Shown piece after piece: positions 14,271-20,494 of a stretch of DNA of 20,494 bases. The number at the start of each line of letters is the position of its first letter. Position 1 is the stretch's first letter. Made by a program: the position numbers and the translations under genes. The DNA is from Chloroflexota bacterium (GTDB lineage: Bacteria > Chloroflexota > Anaerolineae > Anaerolineales > UBA11657): positions 1 to 20,494 of the forward strand of contig QWRL01000020.1 of assembly GCA_003670425.1 (NCBI GenBank), in the 5' to 3' direction. The notes below the pieces were generated by a model. It searched no databases. It was not told where the DNA came from and saw nothing but the letters and a program-made list of their open reading frames with translations.

Positions 14271-17108
14271 TCAACCGGAGACGCGCTGCATCTCCTCCCA
14301 GTTTTTGCCGGCGCGCGCATCCACGCGCAGCTTTACCGTCAGCGCCAGCGCATTCTCCATCAGCGGCCGCGCCAGCGCCACCAACGGCGCCACTTGCCCG
14401 TCCGCGCACTCAAACAGCAGCTCATCATGCACTTGCAGCAGCAGCTGCGCCGCCGGCAGCTGCTGCGGCAGCGCGCGCGCCAGCGCCACCATTGCCAGCT
14501 TGATCACATCGGCGGCCGTGCCCTGGATGGGGGCGTTGATGGCTTCGCGCTCGGCGCGCTGGCGCGCAATCACTTCCGCCTGCCCACTGGGCGCGCGCTG
14601 CAGCTGCGGAAAGTACCGCCGCCGCCCCAGCACGGTGGCCACATACCCCTGCGTCTGCGCCTGTAGTTTGGTGTCTTCCAAATATTGCTTCAAGCGCGGC
14701 AGGCGCGCAAAGTAAGCCTTAATGAAGTCTTCAGATTCGCCCAGCGTCATGCCCGTCTGGCGCGCCAGCGAGAACGAGCCCATGCCGTACAGCAGCCCGA
14801 AGTTGACCGCCTTGGCCTGCCGGCGCTGCTCGCTGCTTACATCTTGCAGCGCCAGGTTGCGCACCGCCGCTGCCGTGGCGGTATGGATGTCCACATCGCG
14901 CGCAAACGCATCCAGCAAAAACTCGTCGCCGGAGAAATGCGCCGCAATGCGCAGCTCCACTTGCGAGTAATCCAGCGCCACCAGCTGCCGGCCGGCAGCG
15001 GCCACAAAGCCGCGCCGCACCTGCCGCCCGGTTTGTGTGCGCGTGGGAATGTTTTGCAGGTTGGGATCAGCCGACGCAATGCGCCCGGTTACCGTGCCGC
15101 ACTGCAAATACGAAGTGTGCACGCGCCCCGTGCCCGGGTTTACGGTTAGCGGCAGCGCATCCACATAGGTGGACTTCAGCTTGGCAAGCTCGCGGTACTC
15201 CAGCAGCTGGCGCACCACCGCGTTATCCGGCGCCAGCTCCTCCAGCACATCTGCCGCCGTGGAAAACTGCCCGGCCGCGGTGCGCTTGGTGCGGCGCGGC
15301 GGCGTCAGGCCCAGGTCATCGTACAGCGCCTTCGCCAGCTGCTGCGTAGAGTTAAGGTTGAATTCATAGCCCACGGCTAAAAACAAATCCTTCTGCAGCA
15401 CGGCAATCTGCTTTTCCAATTCCAGTGACATGCCCGCCAAATACGGGCTGTCCAGCTGCACGCCCGCCAGCTCCATGCCCGCCAGCACCGGCAGCAGTGC
15501 CAGCTCCAGCGCCACAATCGCCGGCGCAGCGCGCTGCGCCAGCTCCGCTGCCAACACCTGCATCAGGCGCAGCGTTATGTCGGCATCCGCCGCCGCATAC
15601 GGCGCAGCCTCTGCCACCGGCACTGCATCCATCGTGCGCTGCAGTTTGCCCTTGCCCAGCAGCGCCTGTATTTCCGTCATCGTCACGCCCAGCCGCGCCC
15701 ACGCCAGATTCTTCAACCCCAAGTTGCGCGATGCCGGGTCAAGCATCCATTCCGCCAGCATCGTGTCAAACGCCACCGGCTGCACCGTGAGCCCGTGGCG
15801 CGCCAGCACCACATAGTCATACTTTGCGTTATGCCCCGCCTTGCGGATGGCCGCATTGCCAAGCGCGGGCGCAAGCGCAGCGCGCACCTGTGCCCACGGC
15901 AGTTGGCCGCCCGGCGCACACTCCGGCGCATGCCCCACCGGAATGTAGTAGCCCTGCCCGGCCGCCACTGCCAGCGAAACACCCACAAGTTCCGCACGCA
16001 TCTGGTCGGTAGATGTTGTTTCAACGTCAAAGGCGATCACCGCAGCCGCAGCCAGCGCGGCGGCCAGTGCTTCAAGCGCAGCGCTTGTTTGCACAATCGT
16101 AACTTCTGTCAGCGCTGCCGGCGGGCTGCCCGCTTCCAGCACCGGCTGCCCGCTAAACAAATCAAGCTGGTCCGCAGCGCCGGGCGCAGCGGTTGCACTG
16201 CCGCCCGCGCCCGCCACGCGCTTGAGCAGCGTGCGAAAGTCCAGCTCGCGGAACACGGCCGCCACGCGCGCGCGGTCAAAGCCCGGCTCCGCTGCATCGA
16301 GGCGCGGCGCAGCGCACAGCTTCAAATCAAACGGCAGCGCCAGATCCGTCACAATTGCAGCCAGCCGGCGGGAGAGCAGCGCGCTTTCCCGTCCAGCTTC
16401 CAGCTTGCCGCGGTGGCGCGGTGGCACTTCATCCAGGCGCGCATAGATCTCATCCAACGAAAGAAACTGCTGCAGCAACTGTGCGGCACTTTTCTCACCA
16501 ATGCCGGCAACGCCGGGAATGTTGTCCGAGGTATCGCCCACCAGCGCTTTATAGTCCACTAGCTGCGCAGGCGTTACGCCAAAGCGGTGCGCCACTTCCG
16601 CCGGCCCGTACAGCTGGCCTTCCGCCAGGCTTTTGCCGGGCAGGCTTACGCTCACCTGCTCGGTCACCAGCTGCAGCAAGTCGCGGTCACCGGTCACAAT
16701 CACCACGCGCACGCCGCGCGCCGCCGCCAGCCGGCTAAGTGTGCCCAGCACATCATCCGCTTCGTAGCCCTCCATTTCAAAAATTGGAATATCGAATGCC
16801 TGCACCACTTCGCGAATGCGCTCCAGCTGTGTGCGCAGGTCATCGGGCATTTTGTCGCGCGTGCCCTTGTAGGCCGGGAACAGCTCGTCGCGGAAGGTTT
16901 TCCCCAAATCGAAGCTGACGGCGATGAAATCCGGCCGTTCCTGTTCCAGCAAGCGGAGCAGCACCGACGTAAAGCCGTACACACCAGCGGTCGGTTCGCC
17001 GCTGCGCGTTGTGCCGCTGAAGCCGGAGCTGGTTAGGGCAAAGTAAGTGCGGTACGCGAGCGCGTGCCCGTCAACAAGGTAGAGCGTGGGTTGGGCGGGA
17101 ACAGCCAT
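14271..17108 (-). CDS. polA: DNA polymerase I, with 5'-3' and proofreading exonucleases
   Basis: The 945-residue protein has three domains. The 5'-3' exonuclease spans about 1-290 (LVDGHALAYR, GYEADD at 114-119, VTGDRDLLQLV at 138-148, GDTSDNIPGVAGIG at 191). The 3'-5' exonuclease keeps DVETT (361-365), HNAKYD (426-431) and YAAAD (504-508). All catalytic acids are present, so proofreading is expected, unlike Taq-type enzymes. The family A polymerase has motif A DYSQVELR (713-720), the O-helix RRQAKAVNFGLLYG (762-775) and motif C QVHDELLFE (892-900). It acts in repair and Okazaki-fragment processing. ATG at 17108 (MAVPAQPTLYLVDGHALAYR) is the family-like start; an upstream start at 17204 would add 32 residues unlike the family. 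TATACT at 17166-17171 may be the -10 box. Transposase debris lies immediately upstream. Confidence 0.97.
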   Translation of the reverse strand: MAVPAQPTLYLVDGHALAYRTYFALTSSGFSGTTRSGEPTAGVYGFTSVLLRLLEQERPDFIAVSFDLGKTFRDELFPAYKGTRDKMPDDLRTQLERIREVVQAFDIPIFEMEGYEADDVLGTLSRLAAARGVRVVIVTGDRDLLQLVTEQVSVSLPGKSLAEGQLYGPAEVAHRFGVTPAQLVDYKALVGDTSDNIPGVAGIGEKSAAQLLQQFLSLDEIYARLDEVPPRHRGKLEAGRESALLSRRLAAIVTDLALPFDLKLCAAPRLDAAEPGFDRARVAAVFRELDFRTLLKRVAGAGGSATAAPGAADQLDLFSGQPVLEAGSPPAALTEVTIVQTSAALEALAAALAAAAVIAFDVETTSTDQMRAELVGVSLAVAAGQGYYIPVGHAPECAPGGQLPWAQVRAALAPALGNAAIRKAGHNAKYDYVVLARHGLTVQPVAFDTMLAEWMLDPASRNLGLKNLAWARLGVTMTEIQALLGKGKLQRTMDAVPVAEAAPYAAADADITLRLMQVLAAELAQRAAPAIVALELALLPVLAGMELAGVQLDSPYLAGMSLELEKQIAVLQKDLFLAVGYEFNLNSTQQLAKALYDDLGLTPPRRTKRTAAGQFSTAADVLEELAPDNAVVRQLLEYRELAKLKSTYVDALPLTVNPGTGRVHTSYLQCGTVTGRIASADPNLQNIPTRTQTGRQVRRGFVAAAGRQLVALDYSQVELRIAAHFSGDEFLLDAFARDVDIHTATAAAVRNLALQDVSSEQRRQAKAVNFGLLYGMGSFSLARQTGMTLGESEDFIKAYFARLPRLKQYLEDTKLQAQTQGYVATVLGRRRYFPQLQRAPSGQAEVIARQRAEREAINAPIQGTAADVIKLAMVALARALPQQLPAAQLLLQVHDELLFECADGQVAPLVALARPLMENALALTVKLRVDARAGKNWEEMQRVSG

Positions 17109-17224
17109 GGGCGGTGCGCGCAGCCGGAAGGCACAACCGCGTTGAGCGGACGCTGCGCGGCGTGCAGTATAGCCGAGGGGCAACTGGCGCTTCGGCAGAG
17201 CCAAAAGTCACTGCTTTGCGCACC

Positions 17225-17325
17225 TGCCGGCGGCGACAGGCTCCGCGCGAAACACCAGCCACTACCGGCCCGGCGCCACCACCCCATCCAGCATGCACAA
17301 ATGCAAATGCACGTGTGCGATTAGA
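17225..17325 (-). pseudogene. IS91-type transposase remnant with intact HxHxH motif
   Basis: The minus-strand reading gives AHVHLHLCMLDGVVAPGR, then a stop, then WLVFRAEPVA. This matches the HUH-motif region of IS91-family transposases and aligns with the remnant at 119-388 (shared CATTTGTGCAT-CTGGATGGGGTGGTGGCGC). Here the histidine motif itself is preserved, although the gene is broken by a stop and has lost everything upstream of the HUH site. It lies between the end of the DsrE pseudogene and the polA promoter region. Confidence 0.55.
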
Positions 17326-17350
17326 ATTTCGATTCAGATATTCCTTACTG

Positions 17351-17661
17351 TTAATAAGTGGACATGGTGTCATGGTCTAACGACAAGCGGATAAGAACAT
17401 TCGGCAGGGCGAACTTCCGCTGGCTTGCCGCTCAAATCCGATTCGACGACACCACGCCCTTTGCTAGACATGCCCGATATATAAATTTTTCCACCGCCCG
17501 CAACAATGGCATCAAAATGTTCGTGCAATTTGCCTGTGCCAAACCCTGACAGGTTATCAAGTACAGCGTCGCGGATTAATTGAACTGCGTCGCCTGCAAG
17601 AAAGAGTGAAACAGAATGTCCTTCCTCAACGGCGCTTTTCGCAACTAGAAATGCTAAAGCC
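17351..17661 (-). pseudogene. DsrE-family sulfur-relay-like protein, 5'-truncated and frameshifted
   Basis: The minus strand reads PTRAALAFLVAKSAVEEGHS, VSLFLAGDAVQLIRDAVLDN, LSGFGTGKLHEHFDAIVAGG, GKIYISGMSSKGRGVVESDL and SGKPA. After a one-base slip near 17412-17416 it continues as FALPNVLIRLSLDHDTMSTY and a TAA at 17351. This is the pattern of small (about 120 residues) DsrE/DsrF-fold proteins. Only the first dozen or so residues are missing: the homology starts exactly at the outer end of repeat R copy 4. The gene is not translatable as one frame. Some family members take part in sulfur transfer; nothing more specific can be said. Confidence 0.7.
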
Positions 17662-17939
17662 GCACGGGTGGGTAATTCAATCCCCAGTCCACACCGATAC
17701 TGTGCGCCCTGATCCCACTTTTGTCAGATACCACTTTGTGCTCACCCCAACCAACTATTAACTTCAGGCCAAAGACCGCGTTTGTTTGGTTGTCGCAGAG
17801 ATTTGATGCGCGGAACAAGCGAAGAATGCACACTACCTATAATCCGGAATTGGCAGACCACACCACTCGCCGCACCAAGCCAGCGCCTGATCCACGCCAA
17901 TCCACGCTCCGCCGCATGTGCCATTTGCGCAGCGCAGAT
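17660..17939 (-). repeat. R repeat copy 4 (full length, attached to transposase tail)
   Basis: Matches copy 2 over its full length with shared blocks CCCACTTTTGTCA, CGCAGAGATTTGATGCGCGG, CCAGCGCCTGATCCAC and GCCGCATGTGCCATTTGCGC. It is more diverged than copies 2 and 3 are from each other (roughly 80-85 percent by eye). On the minus strand it begins directly after the TAA that ends the transposase C-terminal fragment (17940-17942) and ends at the truncated DsrE gene. This copy defines R as the 3' non-coding end of the element. Confidence 0.85.
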
Positions 17940-18020
17940 TTACAACCCCAACGTCTGATCAAACTCCAGTTCCGGGATCGGCTCAGCGCCCAAGCTCGCA
18001 GGCTCGATCAAGCGCACATA
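17940..18020 (-). pseudogene. C-terminal tail of an IS91-type transposase
   Basis: The minus-strand frame reads YVRLIEPASLGAEPIPELEF and DQTLGL, then TAA. An acidic, proline-rich tail ending in a P-x-x-x-F-D-Q-hydrophobic pattern is how many IS91-family transposases end, as I recall them. The fragment is short (26 residues), so identification depends heavily on its position between other pieces of the same element and repeat R. Confidence 0.45.
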
Positions 18021-18073
18021 ACTCCAACAGACTCTGGGGAGTGCACGCCGCTGCGCGTGCCGAAGACATTCAA

Positions 18074-18144
18074 GTCGCGTTGTGCTTCGGCCAGCAGCTC
18101 AGAGCCTACCATAAACTTTTTGACCGTGGCAGGACGCAGCAATG
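18074..18144 (-). pseudogene. duplicated 71-bp fragment of galT
   Basis: Aligns without gaps to 6335-6405 inside galT, with 66 of 71 bases identical by manual count. It encodes LRPATVKKFMVGSELLAEAQ-RD, where the local galT has LRSATVKKFMVGFELLAEAQ-RD. The frame then runs into unrelated sequence and stops. It has no start, so it is inert. It sits next to the transposase tail, suggesting capture or rearrangement linked to the element. Confidence 0.9.
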
Positions 18145-18292
18145 ACACACGATGAGATCAAAAGGGCGAGCGTGAGAAAGAGGCATTAGATCAAAAGAAA
18201 TATAACATTCAATGACTAACGCTGAATGCGTTATTTAACACACCGAGTGAGCTTTGCAAGACACTTGGTATTTGATCTGCTTGGATTAATTT
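18145..18292. other. AT-rich gap without a gene
   Basis: I see no coding potential here. An imperfect stem-loop (CTAACGCTGAATGCGTTAT at about 18213-18231, and a longer version pairing ATAACATTCA with TGAATGCGTTAT) could be a weak terminator for the copper oxidase, but it lacks a clear T-run on the minus strand. Confidence 0.4.
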
Positions 18293-19273
18293 TTATGCAA
18301 CAACAAGCGCAGTTACCATGCCAAACATGCCGTGCGCCGATTCGGCGTGGCTGAGGATGTGGCAGTGGAACGCCCACGCGCCGGGCTCATTGCAATCGAC
18401 GATGACATCGTAGCGTTCGCCGGGCGCGACGCTGAGGGTATCGCACCAATAAGGTTGTGGTAGGGCATAGCCATCTTTGTGGGTCACCAATTGGGCAATG
18501 CCGTGCAAGTGCATGGGGTGAATGAGGAAACCTTCATTCATGTAGCGCACACGAATCTTTTGCCCCAACTTGGCGACGATGGGCTGCGTATAAGGGAACG
18601 ATTTACCATTGATGGTGATACCGATGCCACTGTCGTTAAGGATCATATTGTAATCGGCATCCACTTTTGGCTCTTTGCTTTTATCTTTAGGCTCAATAAT
18701 GAAGGGCGCCATTAAACCCTTACTAACTTGCTCGGCGGCGTTGTGATGCGAGTGATACATATGGGTGCCGGGGTTACGTGCTGTGAATTCGTAAGTGAAG
18801 CTCTGACCTTTTTTGATTGGCGGTTGGGTGATGAAAGGCACACCATCCATAGCATTGGGAAGTAATACACCGTGAAAGTGGATCGCGGTGCTTTGCGCCA
18901 TTTCGTTTTTACAAATCACGCGCACTTTGTCGCCTTCGGTGACACGGATTTCTGGACCCGGAACCACTCCGTTGTACGCCATTGCTTCAATAGCTTTGCC
19001 GGGTTCGGTTTCCCACTTCACATCTTTACAAGTAATCTCAAATACTTTTACGCCATCCTTAATTTGTGGTTCAAGCTTATTGTTCCAGAAAGATTTATCT
19101 TTGCCGATGCCATCCAAAAATATCTTGACACCTTTTTCGTGCAAGACATCCATGTCGGCAGTTGCGTCGGCTTGTTGAGTCATGTCCATGCCAGGCATGG
19201 CGGGGGGGGGGGCAGCGGGGGGACAAGCGGCCACGCCTTCGCCTCTGCCGAGGAGCTCGGCCACCCTCCACAA
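18293..19273 (-). CDS. two-domain multicopper oxidase, damaged or uncertain N-terminus
   Basis: All copper ligands are visible: IHFHG (His132, His134) and MYHSH (His174, His176) in domain 1; HPMHLHG (His252, 255, 257) and HCHILSHAESAHGMFG (His303, Cys304, His305, His309, Met316) in domain 2. The type 1 copper site is in the second domain, as in some two-domain laccases. It should oxidise a small substrate or Cu(I) with reduction of O2, outside the cytoplasm. A lipobox-like VAAC precedes PPAAPPPAMPGMDM, but the residues before it are charged, not a signal peptide. A TTG at 19273 starts this frame. A better-looking start, MKARKF at 19289 with AAAAGGG upstream, is out of frame by one base. A run of 11 G (19202-19212) codes for the prolines. 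Confidence 0.85.
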   Translation of the reverse strand: MWRVAELLGRGEGVAACPPAAPPPAMPGMDMTQQADATADMDVLHEKGVKIFLDGIGKDKSFWNNKLEPQIKDGVKVFEITCKDVKWETEPGKAIEAMAYNGVVPGPEIRVTEGDKVRVICKNEMAQSTAIHFHGVLLPNAMDGVPFITQPPIKKGQSFTYEFTARNPGTHMYHSHHNAAEQVSKGLMAPFIIEPKDKSKEPKVDADYNMILNDSGIGITINGKSFPYTQPIVAKLGQKIRVRYMNEGFLIHPMHLHGIAQLVTHKDGYALPQPYWCDTLSVAPGERYDVIVDCNEPGAWAFHCHILSHAESAHGMFGMVTALVVA

Positions 19274-19331
19274 ATTTCCGCGCTTTCATTCTTTTTTTTC
19301 CCTTTTTATGTGTTTCTTTTTTTGTGATCCC

Positions 19332-19384
19332 ATAATCAACAGAAACCGGGCCGCTCGATGAGCGGCCCGGTTTCTGTTGATTAT
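19332..19384. terminator. perfect 25-bp inverted repeat, probable bidirectional terminator
   Basis: Arms 19332-19356 and 19360-19384 are perfectly complementary around the 3-nt spacer GAT. The core is GC-rich (CCGGGCCGCTC) and the outer parts are U-rich when transcribed (GGTTTCTGTTGATTAT), in both directions. It lies 21 bp past the DoxX stop codon, so it most likely ends that transcript and insulates the copper oxidase. Confidence 0.75.
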
Positions 19385-19405
19385 TCAGTTGGCGGCCTGC
19401 CCCAC

Positions 19406-19999
19406 TTACGCTGGCTTGGGGGCTGAGGCCTTCACCGCCTCGGGTTCCCGCCGACCGTGCCAGGGGGTGCCGATCCAGCGCAGCAGGAAGTAGTCCGCGC
19501 CGAAGTACCCTGAGACTTTCCAGGCCAAGATCAGCCCGACCGCGATGACGAACAGCAGCGGGTTGGTGCTGGCCGAGCCCGCCAGCATGAAGTTGAAGTT
19601 CATCAGCCCGCCAAAGAAGGCGGCGATGCCAGTGAAGGCGCCGATGATCAGGCCGATGCCAACCAGCACCTCACCGTAGGCCACGAGCTTGGCGAACCAG
19701 GTGTAAGCCTGGCCATCGAGCAAGACCTGCAAGAAGGAGCGGTACCAATCGAACGTGATGGCCGGCCGCCCGGTCTCGGGGATAGCCACGGCGCTGGTCC
19801 AAAAGCCCTTGAGCGCCTCGCCAGTGACGACCCATGCTGGATTTTGCACTTTGTGCAACCCAGCTTCCAACCACTGGAAGCCCAGCCAGATGCGCAGCGG
19901 CAGCCACATCAGCCCGGCCAGCGGGTGGCTGATCAACTTCACCACCAGCGGCGGGTCCTGCACGATCTCACCCTTGCGTGTTCGTACGATGCTGTTCAT
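19406..19999 (-). CDS. DoxX-family membrane protein
   Basis: The 197-residue protein has four predicted helices (about 28-47, 103-121, 122-141, 147-164) and the motifs WLGFQWLEAGLHKVQNPAW, GEALKGFWTSAVAIP, ITFDWYRSFLQ and NPLLFVIAVGLILAWKVSGY. These fit the DoxX group, related to the small subunit DoxD of thiosulfate:quinone oxidoreductase. The true role of most members is unknown; links to quinone or thiol redox chemistry are inferences. A very good ribosome site AGAGGAGAAG (AGGAG at 20008-20012) lies 8 bases before the ATG. GC content is clearly higher than the adjacent copper oxidase. It is probably downstream of, but separated by 167 bp from, the UspA-family gene. Confidence 0.88.
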   Translation of the reverse strand: MNSIVRTRKGEIVQDPPLVVKLISHPLAGLMWLPLRIWLGFQWLEAGLHKVQNPAWVVTGEALKGFWTSAVAIPETGRPAITFDWYRSFLQVLLDGQAYTWFAKLVAYGEVLVGIGLIIGAFTGIAAFFGGLMNFNFMLAGSASTNPLLFVIAVGLILAWKVSGYFGADYFLLRWIGTPWHGRREPEAVKASAPKPA

Positions 20000-20154
20000 G
20001 TTTTCTTCTCCTCTGGATTGTCAGCCAGTCTTTGCCTGTCGCCGGCCGATCTGGCGGCGACTTCGGTTACGATCAATGGCTAGTAGTGTATGAGTAAGTG
20101 GGACCGCTCCATAGTGACAAAGTTCATCTTCTTTCGGTGGTTGCCAACCAAGCG

Positions 20155-20170
20155 AAGTGACATTTGTCAC
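20155..20170. promoter_or_regulatory. palindrome GTGACATTTGTCAC, possible operator
   Basis: Perfect 14-bp inverted repeat overlapping the UspA stop codon. A second half-site with similar sequence (TAGTGACAAAG) occurs at about 20112-20122. Both lie upstream of doxX and could bind a dimeric regulator. No experimental or family-specific support. Confidence 0.3.
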
Positions 20171-20494
20171 CCGCCCCCGGAGCCGAATGGGGCGGCGGCG
20201 AAGCGCGGGGACAGCCCGGGCGCCTCGTCGGCCGCGCGCTCGGAGCGAACCCGGTTGGGGATCATCAGCACCGGCACCGGCGACCCGCGCAGCACCGCTT
20301 CCGCCACGCTGCCATACAGCAGCCGGGTCAGCCCCGACCGGCCGTGGGTCGACATGACAATCAGGTCGATGTCCCCGTCCACAGCCGTGGTCACAATGCC
20401 GGCGGGTGGCGCGCCGACCAGCACGCGGCTATGGACTGAAACGCCCGGCCGTGCGTGTTCAAGCCCCGCCAGATAATCCTGGGCTTCGACGATC
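20167..20494 (-). CDS. universal stress protein (UspA family), C-terminal part
   Basis: The frame is open to the window edge, so the N-terminus is outside. The visible 108 residues read IVEAQDYLAGLEHARPGVSV, RVLVGAPPAGIVTTAVDGDI, then DLIVMSTHGRSGLTRLLYGS and VAEAVLRGSPVPVLMIPN. STHGRSGL followed by GSVAEAVL is the UspA nucleotide-binding loop, suggesting an ATP-binding type. After the fold ends there is a 25-residue tail (RVRSERAADEAPGLSPRFAA, APFGSGGG) that is longer than usual. It is a soluble stress-response protein; the partner is unknown. Confidence 0.9.
   Translation of the reverse strand, partial: IVEAQDYLAGLEHARPGVSVHSRVLVGAPPAGIVTTAVDGDIDLIVMSTHGRSGLTRLLYGSVAEAVLRGSPVPVLMIPNRVRSERAADEAPGLSPRFAAAPFGSGGG

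Noticed and set aside
14159..17036. Several plus-strand frames opposite polA
   Set aside because: All overlap an intact three-domain DNA polymerase I and have biased, motif-free sequence.
17721..18155. 144-residue plus-strand frame across R copy 4 and the galT fragment
   Set aside because: It crosses at least three unrelated segments (repeat, transposase tail and antisense galT fragment), so it cannot be one gene.
18213..18231. CTAACGCTGAATGCGTTAT as an integron-like recombination site
   Set aside because: Too short, with no second core pair and no cassette structure; more likely a weak hairpin after the copper oxidase.

Overview
The window looks like chromosome from a Chloroflexota bacterium, probably Anaerolineae. 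This is inference from gene content. The conserved run infC-rpmI-rplT followed by a SpoU methyltransferase, secD-secF and polA is housekeeping. The large membrane glycosyltransferase with a C-terminal beta-sandwich is of a type I associate with that phylum. The damaged glycosyltransferase, DsrE, hemB and copper oxidase sequences read like Anaerolineales proteins. No rRNA, tRNA or CRISPR array was found.

Layout: (1) 1-5002 is a patchwork. It holds a transposase remnant, an intact MATE exporter, a decayed GtrB/DPM1-type glycosyltransferase, an intact zinc-less medium-chain reductase, a hemB fragment fused to a probable hemQ/chlorite-dismutase tail, and a hicBA toxin-antitoxin pair whose hicA has a likely homopolymer frameshift. 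(2) 5094-17108 is a coherent GC-rich block. galT-galK run leftward. Divergently, infC (apparent ATC start), rpmI, rplT, an rRNA/tRNA 2'-O-methyltransferase, secD, secF and a GT39-like glycosyltransferase run rightward. polA converges on the last of these. (3) 17225-18144 is a second patchwork of transposase pieces, a frameshifted DsrE-family gene and a 71-bp duplicate of galT. (4) 18293-20494 carries a two-domain multicopper oxidase, a DoxX-family membrane protein and the end of a universal stress protein, all leftward.

The main observation is a dispersed repeat of up to about 280 bp (called R here) present four times in the same orientation (1-118, 2512-2788, 3934-4137, 17660-17939). In copy 4, R starts directly after the stop codon of what looks like the C-terminal tail of an IS91-type (HUH, Y2) transposase. 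In copy 1 it lies just downstream of a central transposase fragment. I therefore read R as the 3' non-coding, oriIS-side end of an IS91-like element. Its outer end abuts two 5'-truncated genes (glycosyltransferase and DsrE) and the upstream side of the intact reductase. Copy 3 contains a good outward sigma70-type promoter aimed at that reductase. The patchwork of truncated, fused and duplicated genes is best explained by repeated insertion of, and recombination between, these ends.
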